From Planococcus citri (taxonomy: Eukaryota; Arthropoda; Insecta; Hemiptera; Pseudococcidae): a stretch of DNA of 64,000 bases. Every line of letters starts with the position of its first letter. Within the stretch, counting starts at the first letter, position 1. Of the stretch, positions 44,691-56,085 are shown one piece after another. Under the pieces are notes generated by a model. It was not told where the DNA came from. It was given only the letters and a program-made list of their open reading frames with translations, and made no database searches. The DNA lies in assembly GCF_950023065.1 (NCBI RefSeq), contig NC_088678.1, forward strand, positions 62,216,460-62,280,459, in the 5' to 3' direction. The translations under genes were made by a program, and so were the position numbers.

Positions 44691-45225
44691 TTTGGGACAG
44701 AAAATTTTATTTTTACTTCGACCAATCAGAATGTGTTTATTCTTCTCCTGACTTCTCAAACAACATAATCCCATGTTCTAATGTTTACAGTTTACAGTTG
44801 GCATTTTTTTTTTTTTTTATCAATTATCCGATAATATTTTTTCATTTTTGAGATTTTTTTTTGTATCTGTTGTGGAAAATGGAAATAGGAAGTGTAAAAT
44901 GAATTAAAAATTATGTAGAATGCTGATGTTTGCTTGTTTTTCATTAAAATATTATGTAAAAACATGACAAAAAGGCATTTCATAAGTTTGTAATACTTAG
45001 GTATTTTAAAGGAGTAGACTATCGAAAATTAAAACATAATAGTTCATGTATTCGGATCTGTTGGTTTGATAATAATCACATTACTAGGTTTTTGAGTAGT
45101 TTCGTCACTAGTTTCTGCTGTGATTGAAATTGAATAATTATTCAGAAAATTAGCAGCTGTTGTTTCCTGCTTTTCAGCTAATTGTAAGGATGGTGTTGTA
45201 ATAGTTTTAGTTTTAGAAGATGTAC
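44691..45225. other. No gene recognised
   Basis: AT-rich spacer leading into the second MULE remnant; the minus-strand end of that gene may reach here. Confidence 0.4.
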
Positions 45226-45229
45226 CTAC

Positions 45230-46040
45230 CTAATACCTATGTTTCTTCTTTGTGGAATATAAACGTCTTTGAGGTACGATTGTTGAGCTTTTTTCTTCCG
45301 TTTTCTTCTTTCTCTTCTTTCCGTCATCTTCATTTGACTTTGCCGTCAGTGTTGGTTCTTTTCTCAACAAATTTTTCAATTCGAAATGATTTTTCAATTT
45401 CAATAGTTCAGAATGAAATCAGCATGAAATTGAATTTCATCTTCTGGTTTCTTAATCAATTTTTTGATACTCGTATCTTCGAACAGTGAAAAACGTTTTT
45501 CTTTGTTTGCTTCTTTGAGCTCATTGTCCGTATTTTTTATTTCGATTTCATCAATAATTTTATCCACATTCATTGCAATACAATTTACATTTGCATGCAG
45601 ATTTCCATTCAACATCATAAACCAAGTTGTCAGATTTAGATGCAGTATACTACTATTGGTTTTCAATATTCACATGTATCACAGTTACCATATTTTCATA
45701 ACTTATGGATGTTTGATGACGATTTCTCAAGTCTTTTAACTTGACAGATACGACTCCTTTATGTTGCATAATGATGCGCTTGAAGATCTCATCTTGTAAA
45801 AATTTCAACAAGTACTTAAATTAAGCATTTTATCTAATCGTTTGACTTTTTTTGCCTGCAAATAGATGTACTTGATGGTGCGGTGCATTCTCTCGATGTG
45901 TGTGTTGGAATTTAAACCTGAATGAACACGATAGCAGTAGGCCCATCTCTTACACTTTTCATTTTCATCATCTGTGTAATCTGAAATGAAATAATTCGCA
46001 AAATCGAAGGTATCTTCAGGGGAACTTGGGAATAGTTAGG
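45230..46040 (-). pseudogene. Second MULE transposase remnant (C-terminal half)
   Basis: Minus-strand frame from about 46030: KRWAYCYRVHSGLNSNTHIE followed by RMHRTIKYIYLQAKKVKRLD. This aligns with the same catalytic-Glu region of the MULE at 21.2-23.7 kb at roughly half identity. It continues with VVSVKLKDLRNRHQTS and the SWIM start ACKCKLYCNECG, and ends in a Lys-rich tail like the first copy. Interrupted by stops near 45890, 45650 and 45560. The catalytic Asp region and zinc fingers are absent here. A related but distinct lineage, older than the first copy. Confidence 0.85.
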
Positions 46041-46755
46041 AAGAATTTGTGTGTAAGTAGAAAAATCGAAAAATTATTCTTATAGGTTTTTACTTCTTTA
46101 ATTACAAATTTTCAAACTCTTTCGCCCTTGCTTCGCTCGGTCTGGATCCTTTTTCTGACCAAAGTTGGTAAACGATGGAAAAATTGACTTCTCGCATCAA
46201 AAGTCATATCGTTTTACTCCTGAAGAATTTTTAATTTTCAAAAGCTTTCGCCCTCAATTCGGGCAGGTATTCATTTTGCTGTGCAATTTTTAGAACATTT
46301 CAAGACGAGAAAAATTTATGCAAGAAATTTTGAAAACATGACCAAATTAATAGAAAAAAACGCAAATTTTTGTACATTTTCATTTCCATCACCCCTTCCA
46401 AAATTTGTTCGAACTATGTCTGGCCAATTGGCTGGTTAAATTCTTGGCCCGAGGGGGGAGGGGGTTTGAAGTAAAAGTTGAGAAAATTTTGGTCTTCTCC
46501 CCCCCCCCCCAGGACACATCACTTCTTCACAACCCTGGATATTTCTGACGTCTGCCCCTGCAAAGAAAATCTTGAAACGTATTGGAAAACGAGAAATATT
46601 GATCTGCAAATTTTTGATTCCCCCTTCCCCTCTCCTTCAAGAAGAATTTGGAAAAATTCCTGTCGAGAATCGTGTACTGAAGTCTTTCTTTTCAATTTTG
46701 TAATCCTGTTAGTTGTTTTGCCCTGTCTTGTGCAGTTTTCACATGCTCATCAGAG
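46041..46755. other. No gene recognised; CTCGCTTCGCTCGG motif
   Basis: TTTCGCCCTTGCTTCGCTCG at about 46120 and TTTCGCCCTCAATTCGGGC at about 46240 resemble the tandem units at 39.9-40.5 kb. Confidence 0.4.
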
Positions 46756-47366
46756 TCGTCCTTATTCTCGAAGTTGGGATTTTCCTCCCTCCCAACTCCT
46801 TAAGTGGTGACCTCTGGTGAGAAAATAATTCCCTATTTTTTATTTTTTCCATTTTCGAAAAACTCGAGCTGCGGTGTGCCCCACAATTCTCAAAAATTTT
46901 ATAAAAATACTAATTCACTGTAAAATTTTGAAATTTCAAGTTCTGTTATCTCTAAAAAGTCATTTTCGAGTAAAATTAACTCTCATGATGATTTTAGCCC
47001 CCTCCATTGAAAATCAAGTTGACCCTCTAAAATAGCTGAAATTAATTAATGTAAAATACATACGAATTTCAGCTATTCTGGGGGATTGACTAGTTTTCTA
47101 GGGATGGGGTTAATATCCTGATGAGGGTTCATCTTACTCAAAAAAAGACTTTTTTTAAAGCGTTAGAACTTGAAATTTTCGAATTTTGAAAATTTTGCTT
47201 TGAAGTTGGATTTTTGAACATTTTTTTTTTTTGAAAATTGAGAGGACCACCGCCGCCTGAGTTTTTCAAAAATAGAAAAAATAAAAAATTGGGAAATATT
47301 TTCTTATCAGAGGTCACTACTTTGAGGGATGGGAGCAGAAGAAATCGTGATTTTTTTTATGTAGGT
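46756..47366. mobile_element. GGGTGGTCC foldback MITE, copy B
   Basis: Same arms as copy A (GAAGTTGGGATTTTCCTCCC, GTGGTGACCTCTGGTGAG and complements). Both outermost ends are degraded. Confidence 0.8.
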
Positions 47367-47499
47367 ATAATATAGGTACTCACGTTTGGTTATTTTGAGT
47401 ATACAAACCAGGTTTGCCAATTTTTCGATTTCATGGGTCGAACACATTCTGAATCCGTTCAAAACAAATTGAATTGAAAAACCACTTCTTTAATACTTA

Positions 47500-48052
47500 T
47501 TTATGTACATTGAATTGAAATGAAAATATTTCCATAAAGTGCTGGTTTTTAATCACCGTTCAATGATATCAAGATGATTACCAGGTACCACAACTGGCAA
47601 CGTTTGGCGAAAATCGCCTCCTAAATAATTAGTTCATTTCCAAACGGATGGTATTATTCATTATATCATTTAGCAGTTGATCTATGTATTCTAAAACTTA
47701 TTTATCCAACATTGAACATTCATCTATAATAATAAGTTTGCAATTTCTTAGCATTGCAACTTCTTTTGATTGTATAACTTTATTGACGATACAGAATTCT
47801 CTAAAATTGGTATAGGAATTTAAAACCATTATGCATAGTTCTTCCATTATGTAATAAAAGTGCAGCAATGCCTGTGGATGCGAAAGTTGAAAAGACATCG
47901 TTAGTGTTACCAAGAACGAATTTGATGATTGTATTGTACAAATAAGTTTTCCCACTACCACCGGGACCATCAATATGAAATAACCTTATCATCACTCTCG
48001 TTTTGCAAAGCCTGTACTTACAACGAATCATTATTTCATTTTTTAGTTGCAT
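47500..48052 (-). pseudogene. Pif1-type helicase remnant, Helitron-like
   Basis: Minus-strand blocks in order: FHIDGPGGSGKTYLYNTI (Walker A), FASTGIAALLLHNGRTMHNG (motif Ia), CKLIIIDECSMLDK (Walker B), and LGGDFRQTLPVVVPGNHLDI (motif III). The order and spacing match the Pif1/RecD-like helicase of Helitron elements. It is broken by a frameshift near 47820 and stops near 47700, 47640 and 47560. No RepHel endonuclease domain is seen upstream. A host Pif1 pseudogene is a less likely alternative. Confidence 0.85.
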
Positions 48053-48574
48053 ACTCAGTTACTCATAAATTTGAAATCAAAATTTTTAAATAATTAAAAT
48101 GCTATCAATTTTAGTATAAAATAATGAAAATTTTTGTTTTTCTATATGCTGAAATAAACAAAAGATTGAAAATATATTCAAATGCAATGTATTATTCGTC
48201 TATAATCAATTTACATTATTCTGTAAAAGTAATAAAAAGATTAATTTTGTAAAATTTTGGACATTTTTAATGCTTCAATACTTTTGTCAAGTTTTTCAGT
48301 CATTAGTGTTTTTTTGAATATCACTGTGATTTTACTACTAGTGAATGAGGTTTGTCACAGTTTGCCAAAATTACTAAATTTTATTCATAGTTTCAAATTA
48401 AAACATTACTTACTTTTCGTAAGTTCAGATGATGGCCGCTTTCTTCGCATTCCTCCATTACTGAGACAAATATTGCTTCATACTGTGAATATGCGCTGTC
48501 TTCCATCCCAACCATCATACTCATGATCTCCCAATTCGAGAGATGATATTCATTGTTGTAGAAGCTCATGAAGT
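48053..48574. other. No gene recognised
   Basis: AT-rich; no similarity noted. Confidence 0.4.
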
Positions 48575-49133
48575 GCCCTCCAGGGATTTAAATGGAAAGT
48601 GGTTTCAGTGGTAGCTCTTGGCCCATGTACCACAGTGATAAAATTTCAGCTGGAAGTTTTTAGTTGAGGTCTCCCAGTGAAATTGTGAATTAAAAATTGT
48701 TTGAAAACCGCTAGCCCGACGTTCAGGGCGTTCCCACGGCGTTGACGTGGAAAAATTCTGACCAAGGGGCATATTTTATTTTCCATTTTAAAAATATTTT
48801 TCATATAAATATTATTTGTAGTTTTCAAAGATTATCCAAATTTTTTATTTTCCATGAAAATTTAAATAATTCTTTAAGCATAATATGTAATATGAAACAT
48901 ACATTTTGAATGAGAAACTGAAACAAGCTCCTTGTGCAGGCGCGTGAGTCGGAGTTTTTCCACGACAGCATTGTGGAAAAAAACTGGGTATCGGGGTAAC
49001 GATTTTTGAAATTTTCAAAATTCAAAATTGTATCGTGGGAGCTGTACTCGAAACTGGCAGCTAAAATTTTAATGGTGTGGTACTCTCGCCATAATGGCTA
49101 CAAGACCACTTTTCATCAGCTTTTGTCCTGACT
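48575..49133. mobile_element. Foldback MITE with CCCACGGCGTTG-type stems, copy 1
   Basis: Left GGAAAGTGGTTTCAGTGGTA and right complement of GAAAAGTGGTCTTGTAGCCA form the ends. Inner arms carry CGTTCCCACGGCGTTGACGT and the matching TTTTTCCACGACAGCATTG, meeting at an AT-rich palindrome near 48835. Copy 2 is at 55.6-56.1 kb. Confidence 0.75.
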
Positions 49134-50338
49134 TTTCGTCAAAAAGTTTTGCTTCAGCTTTATTTTTGGACAAAATTTCAAATAGCTACCTAGTTCAAAA
49201 TGTCACATTTAAGTACATTTTATTATTATTCCTACCTTATATTTATTTAAATTGATTCATTTCTCAATTACTTTGGGTAAACACCTGAAATACACGTAGA
49301 AATCAGCTTAAAAATTCACACTAGCAATTCATTATTCACGATATGAAAGTACAAAATCAGCTGTTAAATTATAAAAGAACATCTTCAGCAAACGTATACA
49401 CACCGCGAGATTCGGTGGGATCAGGTAAGGAATACTTCTTTAATTGCATCAAAATTTACGTAATGCTGAAATTAAAATTTAAAAAATGAAATTTTCGAAT
49501 AAGAAAGGAAAAATTGTGATCTAAACATCGTTTACCTTAATGGCTAATAAAAGGGTAAGTATTGAAATAATGTAAGAATGTTTCGATCGACTGACCGGAA
49601 TAGAAAAGCTTCTCCGATACGTGGTCGCCTGTAAAACACATCATCGATGTATTATAATATTATCTCAATGATAATCGGCTTAGCGTTCGATATCATTTTT
49701 GGTGTAGTTTGTTAAACAGCTTACTATTCACGCCTCTGCACACTCGAGACTTCACAAAACCGTTAATGAGATCCGGGTCCGGGTCTGGATCCGAAATGAA
49801 ATCTATACCAGGAATAGGTATTGCTCACCCTGTTTGACGCTTGCACGTAAAACTCGTCAACAACGACGTCTATTCTCTTCCTGCCAATTGCGTTTTCCTG
49901 ACGAAGAACCTAATTTTGGCGCATTGCCTCCACAAAAGGTTAAATATTAAAACAAAGAAAGGAAATAAATAAGTCATTAGATCAATCACGTTGGTTTTTG
50001 GTAGATACGCGTATTTACGTCTTATAGGTAATTAAAACTACGACGATACGAGTACCTACTTTCACGCAAATCAAATTATGGTGCTTTTTAATGTTCGAGT
50101 TGATTCACGTTACCGCAGAATGAATTCTTAATCAGGGAGACGGATAAGTAGGTAATACACATTGTGTACGCTTCGATAGTTTCGATGTACTTGAAAATTT
50201 TTATTAGCCGAGTAGGTATTATAGTCGTTCCATTTATACGCAGCGTCCATCCAAACGCGAAAAGTGTTGAGTAAGTACAAACCGGTAGATAAGCCATGAA
50301 CAGGTCAGGCTACAGGATCGCGATTTTTGCAAAGAACG
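49134..50338. other. No gene recognised
   Basis: Mostly AT-rich with a CG-bearing patch at 49560-50000. No supported frame. Confidence 0.4.
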
Positions 50339-51812
50339 TGGTCAATTTTTTGTTTTTCAGTAGGTGATTTTTACATGTCATTCAAATTTTTGATTTTCTC
50401 TATTTGAAAATGAAAAATCCAAATGAAAAAGTAATGCATGAAAATCGCATGCAGAAAATTTGAAAAATTTATTGATTCAGGAATACTAGTGAGAGAAAAA
50501 ATACTTGTAAGAATTGAATTAAATCTGAGTGATTTAAATTTATAAACTTTTTCAAAATCTCAAATTTTCTGCAAAGGATCCAAAAACTGATATGTGTTAC
50601 GTCTGTGAAGAAAAAAAAAATGCTGGATTCTTCAAAAGTTGTTCTTTATACCTTTTATGAGCTAGTACATCGCGCAGGTTGTGGGAAATTTAAAGGAAAT
50701 TAAGCAAGGTAAAAAATAAAATAGATTCACGAAACGAACATAATAATATGGTAATTTCTAAGTAATTTACCTGTAGTTTAAATAAAATCTGCCTGCTTTT
50801 CAAATAATAAGATCTTCTGGTTCAAATAAATTAATTCTCTGGATAAATAATAAATTGTTCTTCTAAATAATAATCGTTTCTTCTAATTAATAATTGGAGT
50901 AAAAGTGAGTGTAATTTAGACTAAAAAAAGGCAGAGGAATTTAGTGGAAGCGTTTTTGGGGGTCCTAAGCAATTTCTAAATATGGTCAGAAGGGGGATCT
51001 TAACCCAGGGAGCCGGAAAAGACCTCGAGTAAATTTGAGAGCACCATGTGCACAACTGACAAAGTCTAACATTTTCACTGAAATATACATAATTTAATAA
51101 TAACTCACTGTTGGTTTTATCGGCGATTCCTGGTCCATAGCAGCTTCTCCTGTCTCCAGCATATTGGGAATTTTGAATAATATTAATAATTTCAATTTGA
51201 GAAAAGGTCAAAAATAAATTTACAGAGAACACACTGTTGGCAGTTTAATGTGCAAAGGGCAAATGGCAGAGTTTTAGCTAAGAGGAATAGAAGTTTATTG
51301 TGGGGGTCTGAGTCATTCCCAAAGAGGATTTTTGGTGGCCATTTTAATAGTTGACCAACTCAGAGGGTGAGTCACCCTTCCAAAGAGGTCACTATCCTTC
51401 TGAAATCGAGGGGGAGAAATTACGGATAATTACCGCGTAATTTACCACCTCTGAATTTGGTAATTTTCAAGTGGATCGTCAGTGCAGCCACTTGAAGTCG
51501 ATTTTTCGACACAGGTGTCTACTATGAGCGATTCGAAGTCGCATATTTCCAAGATTTCGGCGTCTCATTCTATCGTATTTTTTTCACAGATGTCACACGT
51601 TATCAGTTTTCGGATCCTTCGCAGAAAATTTGAGGTTTTGAAAAAGTTTATCAATTTAAATCACTCAGATTAAATACAATTCGTGGAGGTATTTTTTTTC
51701 TCATTATACTTTTTTTTATTAGGATTTCGCTCATTTTCAAATGTAGATACAAAAACAAAAATTTGAATAACATGTAAAAATCACCTGCTGAAAAACAAAA
51801 AATTGATGAAAT
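50339..51812. mobile_element. Long inverted-repeat element, about 1.47 kb
   Basis: Left arm 50339-50615 (TTTGTTTTTCAGTAGGTGAT ... AAAACTGATATGTGTTACG) pairs with right arm 51580-51812 in inverted orientation. Also TCTGAGTGATTTAAATTTAT and its complement near 51650. The unique centre of about 960 bp contains the candidate exon at 51109-51162. Confidence 0.7.
51109..51162 (-). CDS. Candidate short coding exon inside the inverted-repeat element
   Basis: Minus strand: ATG at 51162 opens 18 codons (MLETGEAAMDQESPIKPT) ending at a GTGAGT donor. The composition reads like protein, but no continuation was found. It may be a captured exon or chance. Confidence 0.2.
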
Positions 51813-51989
51813 TGGAAAAACTAATCAGAGGCCAACTTATACCTGTGAAAACAGAATTGAGTCCAGAGAAAAATCCTGAGAAAATAATGAAATCTTGAAA
51901 ATTTACAAAACAAATTTAAATAATTGTAATTAGTCGATGTTATAATTATGTATTCTGGAGAATAATGATTTGTTTTAGCTCTCCAAGTC

Positions 51990-53935
51990 AACTAAGCACT
52001 TTACTAGGCTTTCTGTATGTAAGTTGTACATTATGATGTCTTAAGTTTCCTATCAATAATAAGTAATACAAATTCTGGTAATCTTGGGAAATGTCTATTG
52101 GTAACATAGTACATATTTCGACTGTCACAAAAATGTCTGCAACTTCTAACCCATCCCAAACTTTTTTGAGCATCAGGAAATTGTGTGAGGGTCTGACATA
52201 CCACCTGGCGTAAGGAGCCATCACCTAAGCAACAAAAGCTATTTACAAAGAAACATGGGAGATGATAATTGGAGTTGGCTCTTGACATACACCAATGTCC
52301 AATGTGTCTCTAAAAAATTGTTGGTTCTTGTAGTTATCCTGTACTTTTTCTCATTAATTTTGGCGCAAGTATTGGTGGTATTTATTTTCATTTTGGTGTA
52401 CTTGTAGCCTCCAAGATAACAAATTTGTGCTATTCCCTCTGGAATTTCAAATGTTCTCAACAGGATTCCTACTCCTCAGGTTTGTAGGGTTTTCAATAGT
52501 TGGTGACTACGTGTAACTTCAATTTCAGTGTCTATAATATTGGATTCTTCATATCTGATGTGAATGCTGCGTGATTTTGTGGCTAGTTCACATATGTAGG
52601 TAATAGGTACTTAGATCATACTTGGTATCAGCTAAGGCCAAATAGTTGCTTAGCCAATAAACAGCCTGATGAAAATATAATTTCATTTTTTTTTTCCTTA
52701 AATCAAACTAAATTAAATACTTTACTGGTGAAAACTGAATTTTGTATCTAAAAAAGTAAACAATCTCATGAAAACTAATTCACTTCAAATCTGAAAAACA
52801 TATTGAAAATAATCATGCAATTAAAATTATCTTAAATAATAATACATATGTATATGTAGCTGCTATATTAATAACAAACTACATAGTTACCTTAGTTTTT
52901 CTTCTTTTCTTCTTCTGTAGTTCGATTTGGAACTCGAGTTATTTGATTTCATCAACATCACTATCTGCATTACTGGACTTCCTTTTCTTGGATACAGAGG
53001 TAGATGCAGATTGTGTAGGACATGACATTTGGACAGAGAAATCAGTTGTGCTAATATCATTACTGAACCTTAAAAAGTAACCTTCAATTAGGTCCCTCCA
53101 ATATTTTAAAAAACAATTACCTATTCAGTAGCTAGAATTTAATGTGTGTGGTAGGTACTTTACCATTCATTAACTTCTTTACAAATTTTCCTGTCTTTTT
53201 TATTCATGTCGACTACTGTGGAAATATCTGCTAGTACTTCAAAGGAATCCCCTCAAGTTTTTAATTAAGACAATGTCATTTGGTTTCACAACATAATGAG
53301 TATCCCATGTAACAGTGTTTACAACACCTGTGAAAAAAAAAGTACATAAATTAATTACATACTACAAGTAATAATACACTTATTAGATATCAGATAAATT
53401 ATCTTTCAAATAAATACTTTCATTTACTACTTTTTTCTTGTAACTTTACTTTCCTGAAACTGGTGTCTTGATCTTCCTTTTTGTATTTTCCTCTGATGGT
53501 GACTGCTTCGAATAAAAAGAATTCTATTAACAACGAATATATTGACAGGAACGAAATGTCGTCATCAAATAAATTCACAATAGATCCGAATCGAATTTAA
53601 CTTTGATGAGAACGCGAACAATAAAATACATGTGATTATGTGAATTTGTGATGGTAACGAAAAGGTGGCATTTTTACTATGCAGAAATTTGAAAAGCAAC
53701 GGCAGTGGTTGCATTGCAACAAGTAAACGCAGTGTGGCCATTTCGATGAAAATGAAATACCACCATGGTGGTTCTCAACATTTTTCTCGTCACGCCATCC
53801 CACCAATCTATAAGTAATCGAGTCGGATCCATTTCGGATATTCTTGTTGGTCTGGGTGATTTTTGATATAACATAATCGGCAATATTCGCCGTCTCTTTT
53901 TTCTACTTTACAAGTACGACGAATCTTCTGAGTTC
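51990..53935 (-). pseudogene. Broken multi-exon gene of unknown family
   Basis: Minus-strand blocks in order: KRDGEYCRLCYIKNHPDQQE (near 53870), SPSEENTKRKIKTPVSGK with a GTAAAG donor (53460), VTWDTHYVVKPNDIVLIKNL then DSFEVLADISTVVDMNKKD (53320-53170, frameshift at a G-run near 53257) with a GTAAAG donor, CFLKYWRDLIEGYFLRFSND then SKKRKSSNADSDVDEIK (53110-52949), and RSIHIRYEESNIIDTEIEVT then FEIPEGIAQICYLGGYKY (52590-52300, one TGA near 52480). Lys/Arg-rich linkers suggest a nuclear protein, and CRLC could be half of a metal site. Stops and frameshifts mark it as dead. I do not recognise the family; transposon origin is likely by context. Confidence 0.5.
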
Positions 53936-54346
53936 CAATAGTGGCTTCGTGGGTCGGTGCGTTTATTTTTTTTAATTACTGGAGAATTCGAGGTGAAATT
54001 TTTATTTTTTTAAATCGAGAAATTTATTTACATAAAATTTTACTCCCATAATCTGAATATTAGAATTTGGTACCTACAGAGCATCATCAACGTTTATCAA
54101 ACAACTTTAACACTCAACGGACGATATTATAAATTGTCAAATTCTGAAAAGTGAAATTCAACAAACTTCATAGTTGACTATTCGGTTAAGCAGGTGAAGT
54201 AGGTAATATTGAAACACATTAAAAAATATGAAATAAAACTTATTATGTGCCTTTAAAAAATGTATACGGTGTGTTGTTGAATTTTCACTGAAAAGCTAGA
54301 CAACGTAAGCTAGTAGTTATCTCCAAATTTATGTTCGTTCATATGT
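53936..54346. other. No gene recognised
   Basis: AT-rich spacer. Confidence 0.4.
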
Positions 54347-54448
54347 AATTCACAAGTCCACGGACCTGCACATTCTTTCTCCCAATTTTTATATCACAAG
54401 AGTCTTTTTCAAAACATTTAAGTTCATAAAATTGTAATCTGCATAATA
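54347..54448 (-). pseudogene. Flank shared with 62.4-62.5 kb, coding remnant
   Basis: About 100 bp immediately left of MITE copy C match the flank of copy D at 62407-62507 (CACAAGTCCACGGACCTGCA versus CACAAGTCCACTGGCCTGCA). On the minus strand they encode DYNFMNLNVLKK (in D) and, after a frame change in C, DIKIGRKNVQVRGLV. Confidence 0.65.
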
Positions 54449-55128
54449 GGGTGGTACTTATTTTCAAAGTTGGGATTTTCCTTTCTCTCAACCCCCGAAG
54501 TGGTGACCTCTGGTGAGAAAATGATTCCCTATTTTTTATTTTTTCCATTTTTGAAAAACTCAGGCTGCGGTGGGCCACTCATTTTTCAAAAATTTTATAA
54601 TATACAAATTCACTGTAAAATTTCAAGTTCTGTTATCTCTAAAAACTCTCTTTTGAGTAAAATAAACTCTCATGACAGTTTTAGCCCCCCTCCATTAAAC
54701 ACCAAATTGACCCCCTAAAATAGCTGACGTTTAATGTAAAATACAAATTTCAGCTATTCTAGGGGACCGACTTGGGTTTCTAGTGATGGGGTTAATATCC
54801 TCATGAGAGTTCATTTTACTCAAAAGAGACATTTCAAGTGTTAGAACTTTTTTTTTTTTTTTTTTGGGGGGGGGGGTGTTTATAATTACAAGATTATTAC
54901 ACCCAAGTGTTAGAACTTAAAATTTTTGAACTTTAAAAATTTTGCTTTGAAGTTGGATTTCTTCAAATTTTTGAAAATTGAGAGGCTCACCGCAGCCTGA
55001 GTTTTTCAAAAAAGGAGGAAAAAAGAAGGGAATTTTTTTCTCACCAGAGGTCACTACTTTGAGGACTGAGAGCAGAAGAAATCGCGATTTATTTTTTTTT
55101 CATGTATTATAATTTATAAGGACCACCC
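54449..55128. mobile_element. GGGTGGTCC foldback MITE, copy C
   Basis: Ends GGGTGGTACTTATTTTCAAA and ATAAGGACCACCC. TA precedes the left end; the right flank is CA. It is longer than copy D because of the insertion at 54850-54903. Confidence 0.85.
54835..54918 (-). mobile_element. Short poly(A)-tailed insertion with 15-bp target duplication
   Basis: CAAGTGTTAGAACTT occurs at 54835-54849 and again at 54904-54918. Between them lie a T-run, a G-run and GTGTTTATAATTACAAGATT. Read on the minus strand the insert ends in poly(A) next to the duplication, as after target-primed reverse transcription. MITE copy D (near 62907) has the uninterrupted site. Confidence 0.7.
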
Positions 55129-55610
55129 CATGCGTACCTATCAACTCCCTCGAACCAAATATCCCCCTTTTTCAATAATCACACTTTCGTTCAAGTCGGA
55201 GGCAGACTCCTCGAGAGTGTCCCTTGTCAGGTAGTGTAGTTGTACGTAGCTATGTAAATGTACATCTACATACATTATCGTCGAGTCGACCATTAAAATT
55301 ATACTGTTAGCAGTAATAAATACACGGACACGGTAAAATGAACAGCGAATCATTCGCACCTGCGTCCATAGTCAGCAATATGCTGTGCTGTGGATATTGT
55401 ACACGGACGTCTTTATTACCTACGCGTTTTTTGCGAGTCGCCACACAGCGTACCTTACCCACTACTTAATCTCTGGCACGCGAGCTAGCACGTCCTCCTA
55501 ATCAACATGTCCCGGATTTGGTTCGATTCGGTTCGTTATTTGCCTACTCGATAGAAACCTATTTGCTTACTTACTACCTTCCACCTACAGGGTCTCCAAT
55601 AATATCGAAC
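55129..55610. other. No gene recognised
   Basis: CG-bearing patch with ACGTA and TACCTACC tracts; no supported coding frame. Confidence 0.4.
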
Positions 55611-55611
55611 T

Positions 55612-56085
55612 TACCGGGGAACCTCTTGAGGTGTCCTCAGGTATTCGGATGGAAAGTGGTGTCAAACGTCAAAGGTAACCTTTGGCCCAAGTATCGCACC
55701 TTTTAAAATTTTATCAGCCAGTTTTAAATTTATCCCCCACATTGAAATTTCGAATTTGAAAATTTTCAAAAACCGCTGCCCCCGAAGCTCAGGTTTTTCC
55801 CACGGAGTTGTCGTGGGAAAATTTTCGCCTACGTGCTTGATTAAGGGACATGTTTTAATTTCCCTTTCAATTAAATTCTCCATATTGTATTGTTTGTAGA
55901 TTATTCAAATTTTTTATTTTCGATTAAAATTTGAATAATCCTTGAAAGATATAGTAGGTATTAAAAATCCAGTTGAATGTGAAAATGAAAGAAATTCATT
56001 GTGCAAGCGGGTGGGTCAGTATTTTCCCACGACATCACCGTGGGGAAAACTTGAGCATCGGGGTAGCCATTTTTGAAAATTTTGA
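55612..56085. mobile_element. Foldback MITE with CCCACGGAGTTG-type stems, copy 2
   Basis: Shares with copy 1 GGATGGAAAGTGGTGTCA, TTTTTCCCACGGAGTTGTCG and its partner TTTTCCCACGACATCACCGT, and an AT palindrome (ATTATTCAAATTTTTTATTT). The right outer end is missing. Confidence 0.75.
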
